A stretch of 64,000 bases of DNA from Parvibaculum sp. (GCA_019635955.1 JAHBYL010000004.1:1-64000), one strand, 5' to 3'. Shown: positions 48,816-58,028, counted from the stretch's first letter. The notes: a model not told the origin generated them from the letters alone. Numbers and translations are program-made.

Positions 48816-49688
48816 ATGACAGAATTGACAGTAGCGGCAACACAGATGGCCTGCAGCCGGGATCGCGACGAGAACATCGCGCGGGCGGAAAAGCTGGTGC
48901 GGGCAGCCGCGGAACGCGGCGCGAAGGTGGTGCTGCTCCAGGAGCTCTTCGAGACGCCATATTTCTGCAAGGACACCGAGCCGGATCTGATGCATCTCGC
49001 TTTGCCCATCAGCGAGAATCCCGCCGTGCACCACATGCGCTCCCTTGCGGCACAATATGGCATCGTCCTGCCCATTTCGATCTACGAACGGGCCAACATC
49101 GCGCAATACAACTCGCTCGTGATGATCGACAGCGGCGAAATCCTCGGCGTCTACCGCAAGTCGCATATTCCCGACGGGCCGGGATACCGGGAAAAATACT
49201 ATTTCAATCCCGGAGACACCGGATTCCATGTCTGGAATACGCGGCATGGGCGCATTGGAGCGGCTATATGCTGGGATCAGTGGTTTCCGGAAGCGGCGCG
49301 TGTGCTCGCCCTCAAGGGCGCTGACGTGATCCTCTATCCGACGGCGATCGGCTCGGAACCGCACGACGAGACCATCCATTCGCGGGATCATTGGCAAAGG
49401 ACGATGCAGGGCCATTCCGCTGCCAACCTCATTCCCGTCGTTGCCTCGAACCGGATCGGACGGGAAGAGGGAGAAAGCTGCGCCATCACTTTCTACGGAT
49501 CGTCCTTCATCACGGATGCGACGGGCGCAAAGGTGGCCGAAGCGAGCGAGCATGAAGAGGAAATTCTCACCGCTACCTTTGACATCGAGCGCAACCGCCG
49601 CCAGCGCGTCAACTGGGGCGTGTTCCGCGACCGGCGGCCGGAGCTCTATGGTGACTTGCTGACGCTGGACGGAACACAGCGCCGCTGA
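48816..49688 (+). CDS. aguB: N-carbamoylputrescine amidohydrolase
   Basis: Nitrilase-superfamily amidase that hydrolyses N-carbamoylputrescine to putrescine, CO2 and NH3. 290 residues, the AguB length. Catalytic triad: Glu43 (VLLQELFETPYF), Lys115 (VYRKSHIPDGPGYREKYYF) and Cys152 (AAICWDQWFPEAAR). Flanking words QMACSRDRDENI and HRDETIHSR-like DETIHSRDHWQR are typical of AguB. Divergent from the putrescine carbamoyltransferase gene across 180 bases, so both routes from the same intermediate start from one intergenic region. Stop is three bases from the convergent gene. Confidence 0.93.
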   Translation: MTELTVAATQMACSRDRDENIARAEKLVRAAAERGAKVVLLQELFETPYFCKDTEPDLMHLALPISENPAVHHMRSLAAQYGIVLPISIYERANIAQYNSLVMIDSGEILGVYRKSHIPDGPGYREKYYFNPGDTGFHVWNTRHGRIGAAICWDQWFPEAARVLALKGADVILYPTAIGSEPHDETIHSRDHWQRTMQGHSAANLIPVVASNRIGREEGESCAITFYGSSFITDATGAKVAEASEHEEEILTATFDIERNRRQRVNWGVFRDRRPELYGDLLTLDGTQRR

Positions 49689-49691
49689 GGT

Positions 49692-50381
49692 TCAGGCGAG
49701 CATTACATCCGCGATGACAGGAAGATGATCCGAAGCGGATGCTGCTTCTGGATCGGTCCAGCTCGCGACCAAGCGCACGGGAGCCGCGCAGTAAATGCGG
49801 TCCAGGCGCAGCAATGGCCATGCGGCCGGGAACGTCCTCTCCATCGTCCGCTGCGGCATGACGCGCTTCAGCCGCCGCCGGACATGGCCGAAGGCAAACC
49901 AGTCGTTGAAATCCCCCATCGCGATACAAGGCCCCTTCCCCTCGCAGGCGAGGGCGGCGAGCCGTTTCGCCTGCGCCCGGCGCTCCACGATGCTCAGGCC
50001 GAGATGTGTCGTGACGAGGCGGAAGGTGCCGCCGGGGGTTTCGATGCTCGATACGATCGCGCAGCGCGGTTCGCGCGAGATGAAGGAAAGGTCCTCGACG
50101 CGAATGTCGCCGAGCGGAAAACGGCTTATGACGCAATGACCGTAATGTCCGTCCGGCGCGGAAATCGTGCGCGCTTCGGCTGCATGCTCGCCAAGCGACT
50201 GACTCAGAAAGGCGACGGGCGCGGCATCGCCCGCCCGGCCACGCGAGTCGACCTCCTGAAGCGCGATCACGTCCGGATCGTGGCGTTCGATGAGGCGGAC
50301 GATACGGGCCAGATCGAAGCGGCCATCGGCGCCGATACCACCGTGAATATTCCAGCTCAGGAGGCGGATCGTCTGGCGCAT
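49692..50381 (-). CDS. endonuclease/exonuclease/phosphatase (EEP) family hydrolase
   Basis: 229 residues, the metal-dependent fold shared by DNase I, sphingomyelinase and inositol phosphatases. Motifs: LLSWNIHGGIGADGRF (Asn), DVIALQEVDSR (Glu metal ligand), FRLVTTHLGLS, AMGDFNDWFAF and ASDHLPVIADV (His). Start ATG 50381 overlaps the upstream gene's TGA by one base (TGATG), so it is coupled to the phospholipase D/VTT gene. A role on phospholipid head groups or nucleic acids near the membrane is possible, not shown. Confidence 0.82.
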   Translation of the reverse strand: MRQTIRLLSWNIHGGIGADGRFDLARIVRLIERHDPDVIALQEVDSRGRAGDAAPVAFLSQSLGEHAAEARTISAPDGHYGHCVISRFPLGDIRVEDLSFISREPRCAIVSSIETPGGTFRLVTTHLGLSIVERRAQAKRLAALACEGKGPCIAMGDFNDWFAFGHVRRRLKRVMPQRTMERTFPAAWPLLRLDRIYCAAPVRLVASWTDPEAASASDHLPVIADVMLA

Positions 50382-52543
50382 CAGTCCGATTGCCGCCATT
50401 TCGTGATGAGACGCTGGAGACCGAAAGCGAGGCCGATCCAGCAGAGGAAGGCGACGATGACAAGCGCAAGATCGAGCAAGGAGGGATTAGCCAGCAAGGC
50501 GAATACCCGGTCGCCCATGACCGACAAGACCACGATGCCCGGCGCAAGCCCGAGCATGGTGCCGAGCGCATAGTCAAGCACGGGAATGCGCAGGGCGCCG
50601 GCAACGAGATTGACCAGTGTGAAAGGCGCGATAGGGACAAGACGAGTGGCTGCAATCGCCGGAACGCCGCTCTTGCCGATGCCCTTGCCGATACGGTTCA
50701 TGCGCGGGCCGACAATATTGCGAAGGGCCTTGCGGCCGAGACCGCGGCCCGCGCCGTAGGTCGCAAGCGCGCTCGACATCGATCCCACACCGGCATAGAG
50801 GAGGCCGGGCCAAAGGCCGAATGTGCCCGCCGTCACCACGATGAGCGCCGTGAGCGGAAAGGCAATGAAGCCGCCCACAACATAGGCTGCAAGAACAATG
50901 AGACCTGCAAAAGGACTGGCCGCTATGCCGGTAAATGTCTCGCGCAGCATGTCCGGGTCGGCGTAGTCAGAGAGGGGCGTGTATTTCCACAGAAGCCCGA
51001 TGCCGACGATCGCCAGCACCAGTATGGCCGCCTTCGCGAGCGCGGAGAGACCCTTCCGGTCTTGCGGCGACGCCACGATGTCGGCCAGATGTTCGCCCGC
51101 GGTGATGGGCCGGCCGGGATCTGCGACGGTTTCGATGGCGGCGAGTTCCTTCCTGTAGGGTACTTCGTCGTCTTCGACGGGGCGAAGGCCGCGACGCTCC
51201 GAGGCGCAGGCATCCATCGCAGCAAAGAGCGAGGCCTTCGTATCGATGAGCGCGGCCATCTCCTCGCGGGATGCACCGCAATGTTCGCCGAGAAGGGTGG
51301 CAAGCGCACCGGCGACGGCCGCACGATCCTCTTGATCCGCAGCCTCGATGACGAGGTCGCATTCCGTGTCGGTGCCCATGGAGCGATTGGCGAGATTGGC
51401 CGACCCGACGCGCAGGAAGCGGTCGTCGACGATCATCACCTTGGAGTGAACCATGACATCTGTTTCGTCGCCCTCGCCCTTTACCCAGGGATAGACAAGG
51501 CGCGTGCGCGAGACGACGCCCGCCTCCCGCAGGATTCCCATGAAGCGAATGCGGCCCGCGAGCATGGTCTGATGCTCCAGCCAGGTATCGTGCGTCATGG
51601 GCGCCACAAGCAGCAGTTCAAGTTCCGGCTTCTCCTGCATTCTCTTCGCCACCTCATGAGCGAAGCCGGTACAGGTCAGGAACTGGTTCTCGATATATAT
51701 CCAGCGTTCCGCCTGCCGTGCCATGTCGAGGAACAGTCTTTCCACTTCGCGGCAGTCCGGACCGCCGGAACTCGGCGCGATGGTGCGGGCAATGCCGACA
51801 CGAACGGATGTTACATCCGGCTCGACCTCGGCAGGCCAGGGGTCGTTTCGTCCCGGCGACAGGTCGATGTTTTCACAGGCGGCGTTCTCCCACCGATCCG
51901 TCACCAGATCGCAAAGCGCGCCTGCGGCGGCGCCATCCACCATGAGCTGCGCATCGTGAAAGGGCCTGTAGGGCTTGTCGGCAGGGTCGAGGCGCTGCGC
52001 ATTGTCCGGGTCGTGTTCGCAGGTATCCCAACGGCGAATGGTAATGTCGAGTCCGCCCGAAAAGGCGAGACGGCCATCGATCACCGCGATCTTCTGGTGC
52101 TGCGAAGCGCCGAGCGGCACGTCGTCGTCAAGACAGAGATCGATGTTCGAGGGTGTCGTCCAGCGCAAGGGAATGGCAGGCAGCGCCTCGCGCTCCATGG
52201 CGTAGATGACCGAATAGTCCCAGAGCAACAGGTAGATTTTCAGCGACGGCCTGCGCTTTGCCAGGGCTGTCAGAAATTCGCCGAAACATTCAGGGAAACC
52301 ATCATCCGCCTTGCCCGAAGGGCCGACGAGCTTGGTGCGGCTGTCGATGTCCCAGCCAACAATCGCGATGCTTCTTTCGGCTGCAAGCATCGCCTGGCGC
52401 AGAGCGCCGAAATAAGCCGCTGCATCGACGAGCAGGCTTGCGCGATCTGCCTGCTCCACGCGCCAGACATTGTGTCCCGGACGGAGAATGCTTCCCGGTT
52501 CGGCACTTTCGGCAGCAGAAGCTTGATTTCCGCGAGGCGGCAT
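50381..52543 (-). CDS. phospholipase D-like protein fused to a VTT (TVP38/DedA) membrane domain
   Basis: 720 residues. Residues about 40-400 carry two HKD motifs: HQKIAVIDGRLAFSGGLD near 155 and HSKVMIVDDRFLRVGSANL near 355, giving an active phospholipase D/transphosphatidylase site. The C-terminal third (about 500-715) has six hydrophobic segments and the VTT/SNARE-associated-like region VTAGTFGLWPGLLYAGVGSMSSALATYGAGR and RLVPIAPFTLVNLVAGA. Similar fusions are known in proteobacteria. Likely a membrane-bound enzyme transferring phosphatidyl groups. Downstream gene is coupled. Confidence 0.88.
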   Translation of the reverse strand: MPPRGNQASAAESAEPGSILRPGHNVWRVEQADRASLLVDAAAYFGALRQAMLAAERSIAIVGWDIDSRTKLVGPSGKADDGFPECFGEFLTALAKRRPSLKIYLLLWDYSVIYAMEREALPAIPLRWTTPSNIDLCLDDDVPLGASQHQKIAVIDGRLAFSGGLDITIRRWDTCEHDPDNAQRLDPADKPYRPFHDAQLMVDGAAAGALCDLVTDRWENAACENIDLSPGRNDPWPAEVEPDVTSVRVGIARTIAPSSGGPDCREVERLFLDMARQAERWIYIENQFLTCTGFAHEVAKRMQEKPELELLLVAPMTHDTWLEHQTMLAGRIRFMGILREAGVVSRTRLVYPWVKGEGDETDVMVHSKVMIVDDRFLRVGSANLANRSMGTDTECDLVIEAADQEDRAAVAGALATLLGEHCGASREEMAALIDTKASLFAAMDACASERRGLRPVEDDEVPYRKELAAIETVADPGRPITAGEHLADIVASPQDRKGLSALAKAAILVLAIVGIGLLWKYTPLSDYADPDMLRETFTGIAASPFAGLIVLAAYVVGGFIAFPLTALIVVTAGTFGLWPGLLYAGVGSMSSALATYGAGRGLGRKALRNIVGPRMNRIGKGIGKSGVPAIAATRLVPIAPFTLVNLVAGALRIPVLDYALGTMLGLAPGIVVLSVMGDRVFALLANPSLLDLALVIVAFLCWIGLAFGLQRLITKWRQSD

Positions 52544-52615
52544 GGAACTTCCCGCAGAGGTTGAGGTTATGGTCCTACAACGCTCAAACGACGGAAAGTC
52601 TCCCTGTCCTTACCT

Positions 52616-53590
52616 TCAGGGAGCGGGCGCGGCGAGAACGGTCCGGAAACCGAGATGCGTGGTGGCCAGGTCTTCTTCCTGCGGCTGCCGCGCCCCCGGC
52701 CGGTAGCGGACGCAATAGGACGGGGCGCAGAGCCAGGATCCGCCCTTGATGACCCGCATGCCCGGCGCACCGGCGAACGGGTCCGTCGTCCATTCCCACA
52801 GATTGCCGATCATGTCGTAAAGGCCGAGGGCATTGGGCTTGAAGCAGCCGACAGGCGCAATGCCGGCGAACCCGTCTTCCGCGAGATTGATGACGGGAAA
52901 GAGCCCTTGCCAGGTATTGGCTTCCCGCGGCTGATCGTGGCTGTTCGGCGCATCTGGATCGGCCTCGCGCGAAGCCCATTCCCACTGCGCTTCGCTCGGC
53001 AAAGCGCGTCCCTTCCAGGCCGCGTAGGCAACGGCATCCTGATAGGCGATCGCGGTGACGGGGAACTGATCTCTCCCCGCAATCGATGTACCCGGACCGC
53101 CGGGCTGGCGCCAATTCGCGCCCGGCACATATTGCCACCACTGGGCGATGTTGCCGGAACCATCCACCTTGTTCGGCATGATGAAGACGACAGCGCCTGG
53201 TTTCCGCATGTCCGGCGGCAAGCCCGGATGAGCCGCGGCATCGACGGGCCGCTCCGCCACCGTGATATAGCCCGTCGATTCCACGAAGGCCGCGAACTCG
53301 GCATTCGTCACTTCGGTCCGGTCCATCCAAAAGCCTTCGACAGCCACTTCGCGCAGTGGCCTCTCTTCCGGATAGTAGGTGTCGCCCATGACGAAGCGGC
53401 CGCCCGGCACCCAGACCATGCCTTCATGCGGAGACGACGCGGCGGGCTCCACCATGTCGCAACGAAGCGGACCGGCATCAGCGAGACGCGCGGCTTCGCG
53501 CCCGCCGTAACTCCAGAGGCCGAAGCCGAGCCCCACCACCAGCGCGAGACCGATGACACCGGAGATGAGAAGCTTTCGCCGCACCGTCAT
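52616..53590 (-). CDS. formylglycine-generating enzyme (SUMF1 family), membrane-anchored
   Basis: Oxidises the active-site Cys of sulfatases to formylglycine. 324 residues. The C-terminal signature GGSWLCAPSYCVRYR holds Cys288 and Cys293 with the spacing of the two catalytic cysteines of authentic FGE, which many SUMF1-like proteins lack. Other family segments: MVWVPGGRFVMGD, GFWMDRTEVTNAEFAAFV, LPSEAQWEWASR, GNLWEWTTD, and THLGFRTV. A hydrophobic N-terminal segment (LLISGVIGLALVVGLGFGLW) indicates export or membrane anchoring, so conversion may occur in the periplasm. Nine bases downstream of the sulfatase stop. Confidence 0.9.
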   Translation of the reverse strand: MTVRRKLLISGVIGLALVVGLGFGLWSYGGREAARLADAGPLRCDMVEPAASSPHEGMVWVPGGRFVMGDTYYPEERPLREVAVEGFWMDRTEVTNAEFAAFVESTGYITVAERPVDAAAHPGLPPDMRKPGAVVFIMPNKVDGSGNIAQWWQYVPGANWRQPGGPGTSIAGRDQFPVTAIAYQDAVAYAAWKGRALPSEAQWEWASREADPDAPNSHDQPREANTWQGLFPVINLAEDGFAGIAPVGCFKPNALGLYDMIGNLWEWTTDPFAGAPGMRVIKGGSWLCAPSYCVRYRPGARQPQEEDLATTHLGFRTVLAAPAP

Positions 53591-53599
53591 GCTTTCATC

Positions 53600-55252
53600 T
53601 CAGTTCGCCCAGTAGACAAATTCATCCTCCGGGCCGCGCGGCTCGCCACCGAGCGGCCGATCGATCATGACCGGCATTTCGACGAGCGATGGCCAGATAG
53701 GCTTGGCCTGCTCGTTGTCCACCGCTTCGAGAGCCGCCGTCATTTCCGCGAGCTTCTCCGGATTCTCCCCGGCGAGATTGTGCTGCTCGGTCGGGTCTTC
53801 GGCAAGGTTGAAGAGCCACTTCCTGTCGAGGCGGTCCGAGACCTGCAATTTCCAGTCGCCCTGAAAGAGCGTCCGATAGCCGCCCGAGCGGAAGTAAAGC
53901 GGTCGGTCAGGAACACTCTCGCCGCGCACATGCCGCATGAGGTCGACACCGTCATAGACACGGTCGTCCCGCAGCTTCGCTCCCGCTGCCGCAGCGGCGG
54001 TCGCAAAGATATCGACATGCGCCGCCCGATCCTCGAGCCGCGTGCCGGCCGGAATCCGGGCCGGCCACTTCATGAAGAAGGGCACATGGATGCCGCCTTC
54101 AAAGAAGCTCGCCTTCCAGCCGCGATAGGGTGTGTTGAGGTCCGAAATGCCCACATAATTCGCGCCGCCATTGTCGCTGGAGAAAATCACGATGGTGTTT
54201 TCCTCGAGGCCTTGCGCGCGCAGTTCATCGAGCACCTTGCCGATGCCGCGGTCCAGCGCAACGATCATCGCCGCATAGGTGCGCAGCGTGTGGTCCTCGA
54301 TATGCGACAGCGCATCGTAGTCGGACTTCAACGCTTGCAGCGGCGTATGCGGCGCATTGTAGGCCAGATACATGAAGAAGGGCCTGTTGCGATTGGCGCG
54401 GATTGCCTTCACGGCTTCGTTCGACAGGTAGTCCGTCATGTATTCCGACGGCTCGAAATGCTTGCTGCCATTATACTGGATCGCGAAGGGGAGATTGGCC
54501 CAGAGGAACCTGTCGATCGGGTCGAAGTCCTGCATGGAGTTGACGACATCCGGGTGGTTCTTCGGCAGGAAAAGCGCCGCACCGGGCATGAATCCGAGAG
54601 CTTCGTCGAAGCCGCGCGCTTCCGGGCGCGAGGTGTCCGTGGCCCCGAGGTGCCACTTGCCGAGCATCAGCGTGCGGTAACCCTGCTCCTTCAGCATCTG
54701 CGGAATGTAAATCTCGCTGAGCGGGACGCTCATTTCCTCGACGGGTGGCGTCTCCTTCACCAGGTCCGCGTGATAGACTGCGCCCGTGTTTGCGAAGACC
54801 GCGATGTTCCGCGCAAAGGCAGGCGGCACAGGCGTGAACTCGAAGCCGAAGCGCGTGGCGAAACGGCCCGTCATGATCGCCGCGCGCGACGGTGCGCAGG
54901 TTGCGTTACCTGCATATCCGTTCGAGAAGACCGCTCCGTTCTGAGCGATTGAATTCATGTTCGGCGTCGGCACGGTGCCGCCCGCGAGACCGCCGCCGCC
55001 ATAGGTGAGTTCGTTGAAGCCCATGTCGTCTACCAGAATGACGACGATGTTCGGCTTGCGCTCGTTTGCGGGGGCAGCCGCTTCCGCCGGGCCTTCCTCC
55101 CAGACGATCTCGCGGTTGGGCTGCACCGGATCGGTGATCGCCTGCACGATGCCGGGCAGGTAATACCAGTAGCGGCTGAACAGCACGGCCCCGGTTCCCA
55201 CCAGAAGGGCTATGCCCGCGATCAGTACAAGGCCGCGCTTTCCGATCCTCAT
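53600..55252 (-). CDS. arylsulfatase-type sulfatase, membrane-anchored
   Basis: 550 residues, type I sulfatase. N-terminal anchor LVLIAGIALLVGTGAVLFSRYW; metal site NIVVILVDDMGFNE with Asp75/Asp76; formylglycine motif Cys119-Ala-Pro-Ser-Arg followed by AAIMTGR, exactly the C-x-P-S-R recognised by FGE; then GKWHLGA (Lys/His) and later IFSSDNGGANYVG. The natural substrate is unknown. Immediately precedes its activating enzyme gene. Confidence 0.93.
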   Translation of the reverse strand: MRIGKRGLVLIAGIALLVGTGAVLFSRYWYYLPGIVQAITDPVQPNREIVWEEGPAEAAAPANERKPNIVVILVDDMGFNELTYGGGGLAGGTVPTPNMNSIAQNGAVFSNGYAGNATCAPSRAAIMTGRFATRFGFEFTPVPPAFARNIAVFANTGAVYHADLVKETPPVEEMSVPLSEIYIPQMLKEQGYRTLMLGKWHLGATDTSRPEARGFDEALGFMPGAALFLPKNHPDVVNSMQDFDPIDRFLWANLPFAIQYNGSKHFEPSEYMTDYLSNEAVKAIRANRNRPFFMYLAYNAPHTPLQALKSDYDALSHIEDHTLRTYAAMIVALDRGIGKVLDELRAQGLEENTIVIFSSDNGGANYVGISDLNTPYRGWKASFFEGGIHVPFFMKWPARIPAGTRLEDRAAHVDIFATAAAAAGAKLRDDRVYDGVDLMRHVRGESVPDRPLYFRSGGYRTLFQGDWKLQVSDRLDRKWLFNLAEDPTEQHNLAGENPEKLAEMTAALEAVDNEQAKPIWPSLVEMPVMIDRPLGGEPRGPEDEFVYWAN

Positions 55253-55350
55253 GGTTCATCCCTCCCGTATTAATGCTTGCCATTAACGTAATCGCGGGGA
55301 ATGAAGGCGAACAAGACGAAATATCGGAAATTCCGTAATGCGAAACGGGA

Positions 55351-56244
55351 TCAGACAGCTGGATGCGGCTTGCCCGCGGGCGAGTGCCGCGTGCCGCGGA
55401 AGCGCCGTTCGCCCGCAAAGTCGCTACGCGCGAAAGGGCGGCGGCTCGGCTCTCCATCAAGGAAGTCGCGGATCAGCGGGATGACTTCCTTGGCTCGGGA
55501 AACCAGGAAAAGATGCCCGCCCGGAACGATTTCGAGCCTCGCGCCCGGAATGAGCGAGGCGAGGAACCGCCCGTTCACCTGCGGCACGATCTGATCGTTC
55601 TCGCCCGCCAGCACGAGCGTGTCCGGCTTCAGGAACGGCAGGAAAGGGACGCTCGTCCAGCCCATGCCGGCGAGAAGCTGATAGAAATAGCCCCGCACGC
55701 TCGGCGCGCGCAGACGCTTCGCATGTCCCTCGGCGCCGTCCTGCTCGTCGCCATAGAGCATTTCGAAATGCTGCATCATGTAGTCGGGATTCATATAGCG
55801 GCGCGGATGAGCGAGCTTCGCCAGCGCCGCCGGCTTTCCCGGCACCATGAAGAAGCCGGCCGAGGTGGCGGCGAGAACGAGCCGGTGCACGCGATTGCCG
55901 AACTGGAAGGCGAATTGCTGTGCCATGGCGCCGCCCCAAGAGACGCCCATGACATCGACTTCGCCATAGCCGAGTTCATCGAGAATGCCGGCGGCCATGC
56001 GTGCGAATTGCCAGGGCCGGTAGGGAAAGGCGGCAGCAGGCGATCCGCCGACGCCCGGCGCATCGAAAGCGATCACATCCCGGTCCGGAAAAGCTTCGGC
56101 AAGCGGTGCGATCAACTCGATATTCGCACCGATGCCATTGAAGAAAAGAAGCGCGCGGTGCGGCCCCTTGCCTTCCCATACCGCCGTGCGGAGGAGATTC
56201 GAGCCCACCCTTATATCGCGGTAGCGCGGGATGCGGTCACTCAT
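55351..56244 (-). CDS. phaZ: intracellular medium-chain-length PHA depolymerase
   Basis: 297 residues, alpha/beta-hydrolase. Nucleophile Ser102 in VMGVSWGGAMAQQ; lid and core segments FFNGIGANIELIAPLAEAF, IAFDAPGVGGSP, LVLAATSAGFFMVPGKP, GMGWTSVPF, TLVLAGENDQIVPQVN (Asp) and PGGHLFLVSRA (His) match Pseudomonas mcl-PHA PhaZ closely. Starts 35 bases after the phaC stop, so synthase and depolymerase are co-transcribed as in pseudomonads. ATG 56244 chosen; the longer frame overlaps upstream sequence without a binding site. Confidence 0.92.
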   Translation of the reverse strand: MSDRIPRYRDIRVGSNLLRTAVWEGKGPHRALLFFNGIGANIELIAPLAEAFPDRDVIAFDAPGVGGSPAAAFPYRPWQFARMAAGILDELGYGEVDVMGVSWGGAMAQQFAFQFGNRVHRLVLAATSAGFFMVPGKPAALAKLAHPRRYMNPDYMMQHFEMLYGDEQDGAEGHAKRLRAPSVRGYFYQLLAGMGWTSVPFLPFLKPDTLVLAGENDQIVPQVNGRFLASLIPGARLEIVPGGHLFLVSRAKEVIPLIRDFLDGEPSRRPFARSDFAGERRFRGTRHSPAGKPHPAV

Positions 56245-56279
56245 TCGGGGTCCGGCCTTTCGACTCACTCGAGGAACAT

Positions 56280-57974
56280 TCAGCCTAATACATAGGTGCC
56301 CGGAGCGGGATCCATAGGCTGATATTTTCTCGATCCGAGCTTTTTCGGGGCCGGCACCTGCTCGCCCGATCGCTCCCCGAGCCAAACACCCCAGCGTTCC
56401 CACCAGGAACCCTGGACTTCAGACGCGCCAGCCGCCCATTCATCCGCCGTGGCGGGAAGTTTATCGTTAACGAAATACTTCGCCTTAGGGTTCCCGGGAG
56501 GGTTCAGGATCGCTTGGATGTGACCGCTGTTCGACAGGACGAACTCGCGCTTCCCGCTGAGCATTTGCGTGGTGCGGTAACAGGCTTTCCACGGCGTGAT
56601 GTGGTCCGTCACACCGCCGACGATGAATGCGTCGATATCGACCTTGCCGAGATCGATCGGTTCGCCGAGGATCATCTCCTTGCCGGGATTGGCGAAGGGC
56701 TGCGTCTCGTAGAGCGAGAGATAGTCCGAGTGAAGCGCCGCCGTGAGATTGGTGGAGTCGTTATTCCAGAAAAGAACATCGAAGGCGGGCGGCTTCTGGC
56801 CGTGAAGATAATTGTTCACGACATAGTTCCAGATGAGATCGTTCGGCCGCAGCCATGCGAAGACCCGGGAGAGATCGGAGCCCGCCAGAACGCCCTTCTT
56901 CGCCGATCGTTTTCGCGCCATCTCGATGCCGCGTTTCGTGACCAGCACACCGACGTCGCTGTCTTCCATGCGGGGATCAAGAACGCACACCCAGAAGGTG
57001 ACGGAATTGATGCGCTTGTCCTTCTTTGCCGCGAGATAGCTCAGAAGCGTCGCTGTGGTGATGCCGCCAGAGCAGCCGCCGGAGATATTCACTTTTTCCG
57101 AGCCGGTGATCGAGTTGACCACGCCAATAACATCGACAAGGGCCGAGACGTAGTCCGCAAGCCCCCAATCGCGGTGCTCCGGGCCGGGATTGCGCCAGCT
57201 CACGACGAAGACCTGGAAGCCTTGATCGACGAGATAGCGCGACATGCTCTTCTCCGGCGTGAGATCGAGCACGTAGTATTTGTTGATCTGGGGCGGCACG
57301 AAGAGAAGCGGCATGGCGCGGACGTTGCCGGTCTTCGGCGTATATTGCAGCAGCTCAAGCATTTCCGTTCGATAGACGACGGCGCCTTCCGTCGTGGCGA
57401 TGTTCTCGCCCACCTTGAAAGGCGACTTGTCTACTTGCGAGGGCATGCCGTGATTGTGGCGGAGATCGTCCAGCGCATGGCGCAGGCCCTGTACCAGCGA
57501 GAGTCCGCCCGTATCGACCGCAAGCTTCACGGCAGAAGGATTGCCGACAAGGCTGTTCGTCGGCGCGACCGCGTCGATCATGATGTCGGCGACGAGCATA
57601 GCGCGGCCATGTTCGATCGGATCGAGATCGAGCGACTTGATGAAGCCATGCATCTCGCTTCGGAAGGCGAGCCAGCCCTGCATCATCCGGCTATAGACGG
57701 GATTGAGCTGCCAGGCGCGGTCTACGAAGCGGCGATCTTTGGGCTCCGGCGCGAACTTGCTCTCGCCGCCGATAATGTCCACGACGTTGCGGCCGAACGA
57801 GCCGATATGCTGCATGAAAGTGAAAGGGTGGCGCGCCGCACCACCGACAATTGCCCCGATCGCGGCGAAAACATCTTCCCGGCTGATGCCGACAATGGGG
57901 CTCAGCACATTCGGCGTTTCCGCCGCTTCCTCGCCAATGCCCGCTCCAAAATCGTCCTTTTGCCGCCTCGCCAT
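56280..57974 (-). CDS. phaC: poly(3-hydroxyalkanoate) synthase, class II-like
   Basis: Polymerises (R)-3-hydroxyacyl-CoA into PHA granules. 564 residues. Lipase-like box GGCSGG with nucleophile Cys301, Asp457 in GGVTDHITPW and His485 in SNSGHIQAILNPPGNPKA form the triad. The stretches LFVPPQINKYYVLDLTPEKS and FVVSWRNPGPEHRDWGL are of the Pseudomonas class II type, agreeing with the adjacent mcl PhaZ. Start ATG 57974 with GGGAGGG upstream; the frame runs to 58040. No phasin genes visible. Confidence 0.93.
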   Translation of the reverse strand: MARRQKDDFGAGIGEEAAETPNVLSPIVGISREDVFAAIGAIVGGAARHPFTFMQHIGSFGRNVVDIIGGESKFAPEPKDRRFVDRAWQLNPVYSRMMQGWLAFRSEMHGFIKSLDLDPIEHGRAMLVADIMIDAVAPTNSLVGNPSAVKLAVDTGGLSLVQGLRHALDDLRHNHGMPSQVDKSPFKVGENIATTEGAVVYRTEMLELLQYTPKTGNVRAMPLLFVPPQINKYYVLDLTPEKSMSRYLVDQGFQVFVVSWRNPGPEHRDWGLADYVSALVDVIGVVNSITGSEKVNISGGCSGGITTATLLSYLAAKKDKRINSVTFWVCVLDPRMEDSDVGVLVTKRGIEMARKRSAKKGVLAGSDLSRVFAWLRPNDLIWNYVVNNYLHGQKPPAFDVLFWNNDSTNLTAALHSDYLSLYETQPFANPGKEMILGEPIDLGKVDIDAFIVGGVTDHITPWKACYRTTQMLSGKREFVLSNSGHIQAILNPPGNPKAKYFVNDKLPATADEWAAGASEVQGSWWERWGVWLGERSGEQVPAPKKLGSRKYQPMDPAPGTYVLG

Positions 57975-58003
57975 CCTGCCCTCCCCGGCATTTGTCCTTG
58001 CGC

Positions 58004-58028
58004 CCTGTCCTCCCCCCAAGGGGACAGG
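58004..58028. promoter_or_regulatory. stem-loop or dyad in the phaC leader
   Basis: CCTGTCC and GGACAGG lie 11 bases apart, 30-54 bases upstream of the phaC ATG. Could be an operator or leader hairpin. Evidence is only the symmetry. Confidence 0.3.

Noticed and set aside
50390-52564. 724-codon open frame on the plus strand opposite the phospholipase D fusion
   Set aside because: Exact shadow of a gene with intact HKD motifs; composition is the His/Arg/Ala/Gly-rich type of antisense translation.
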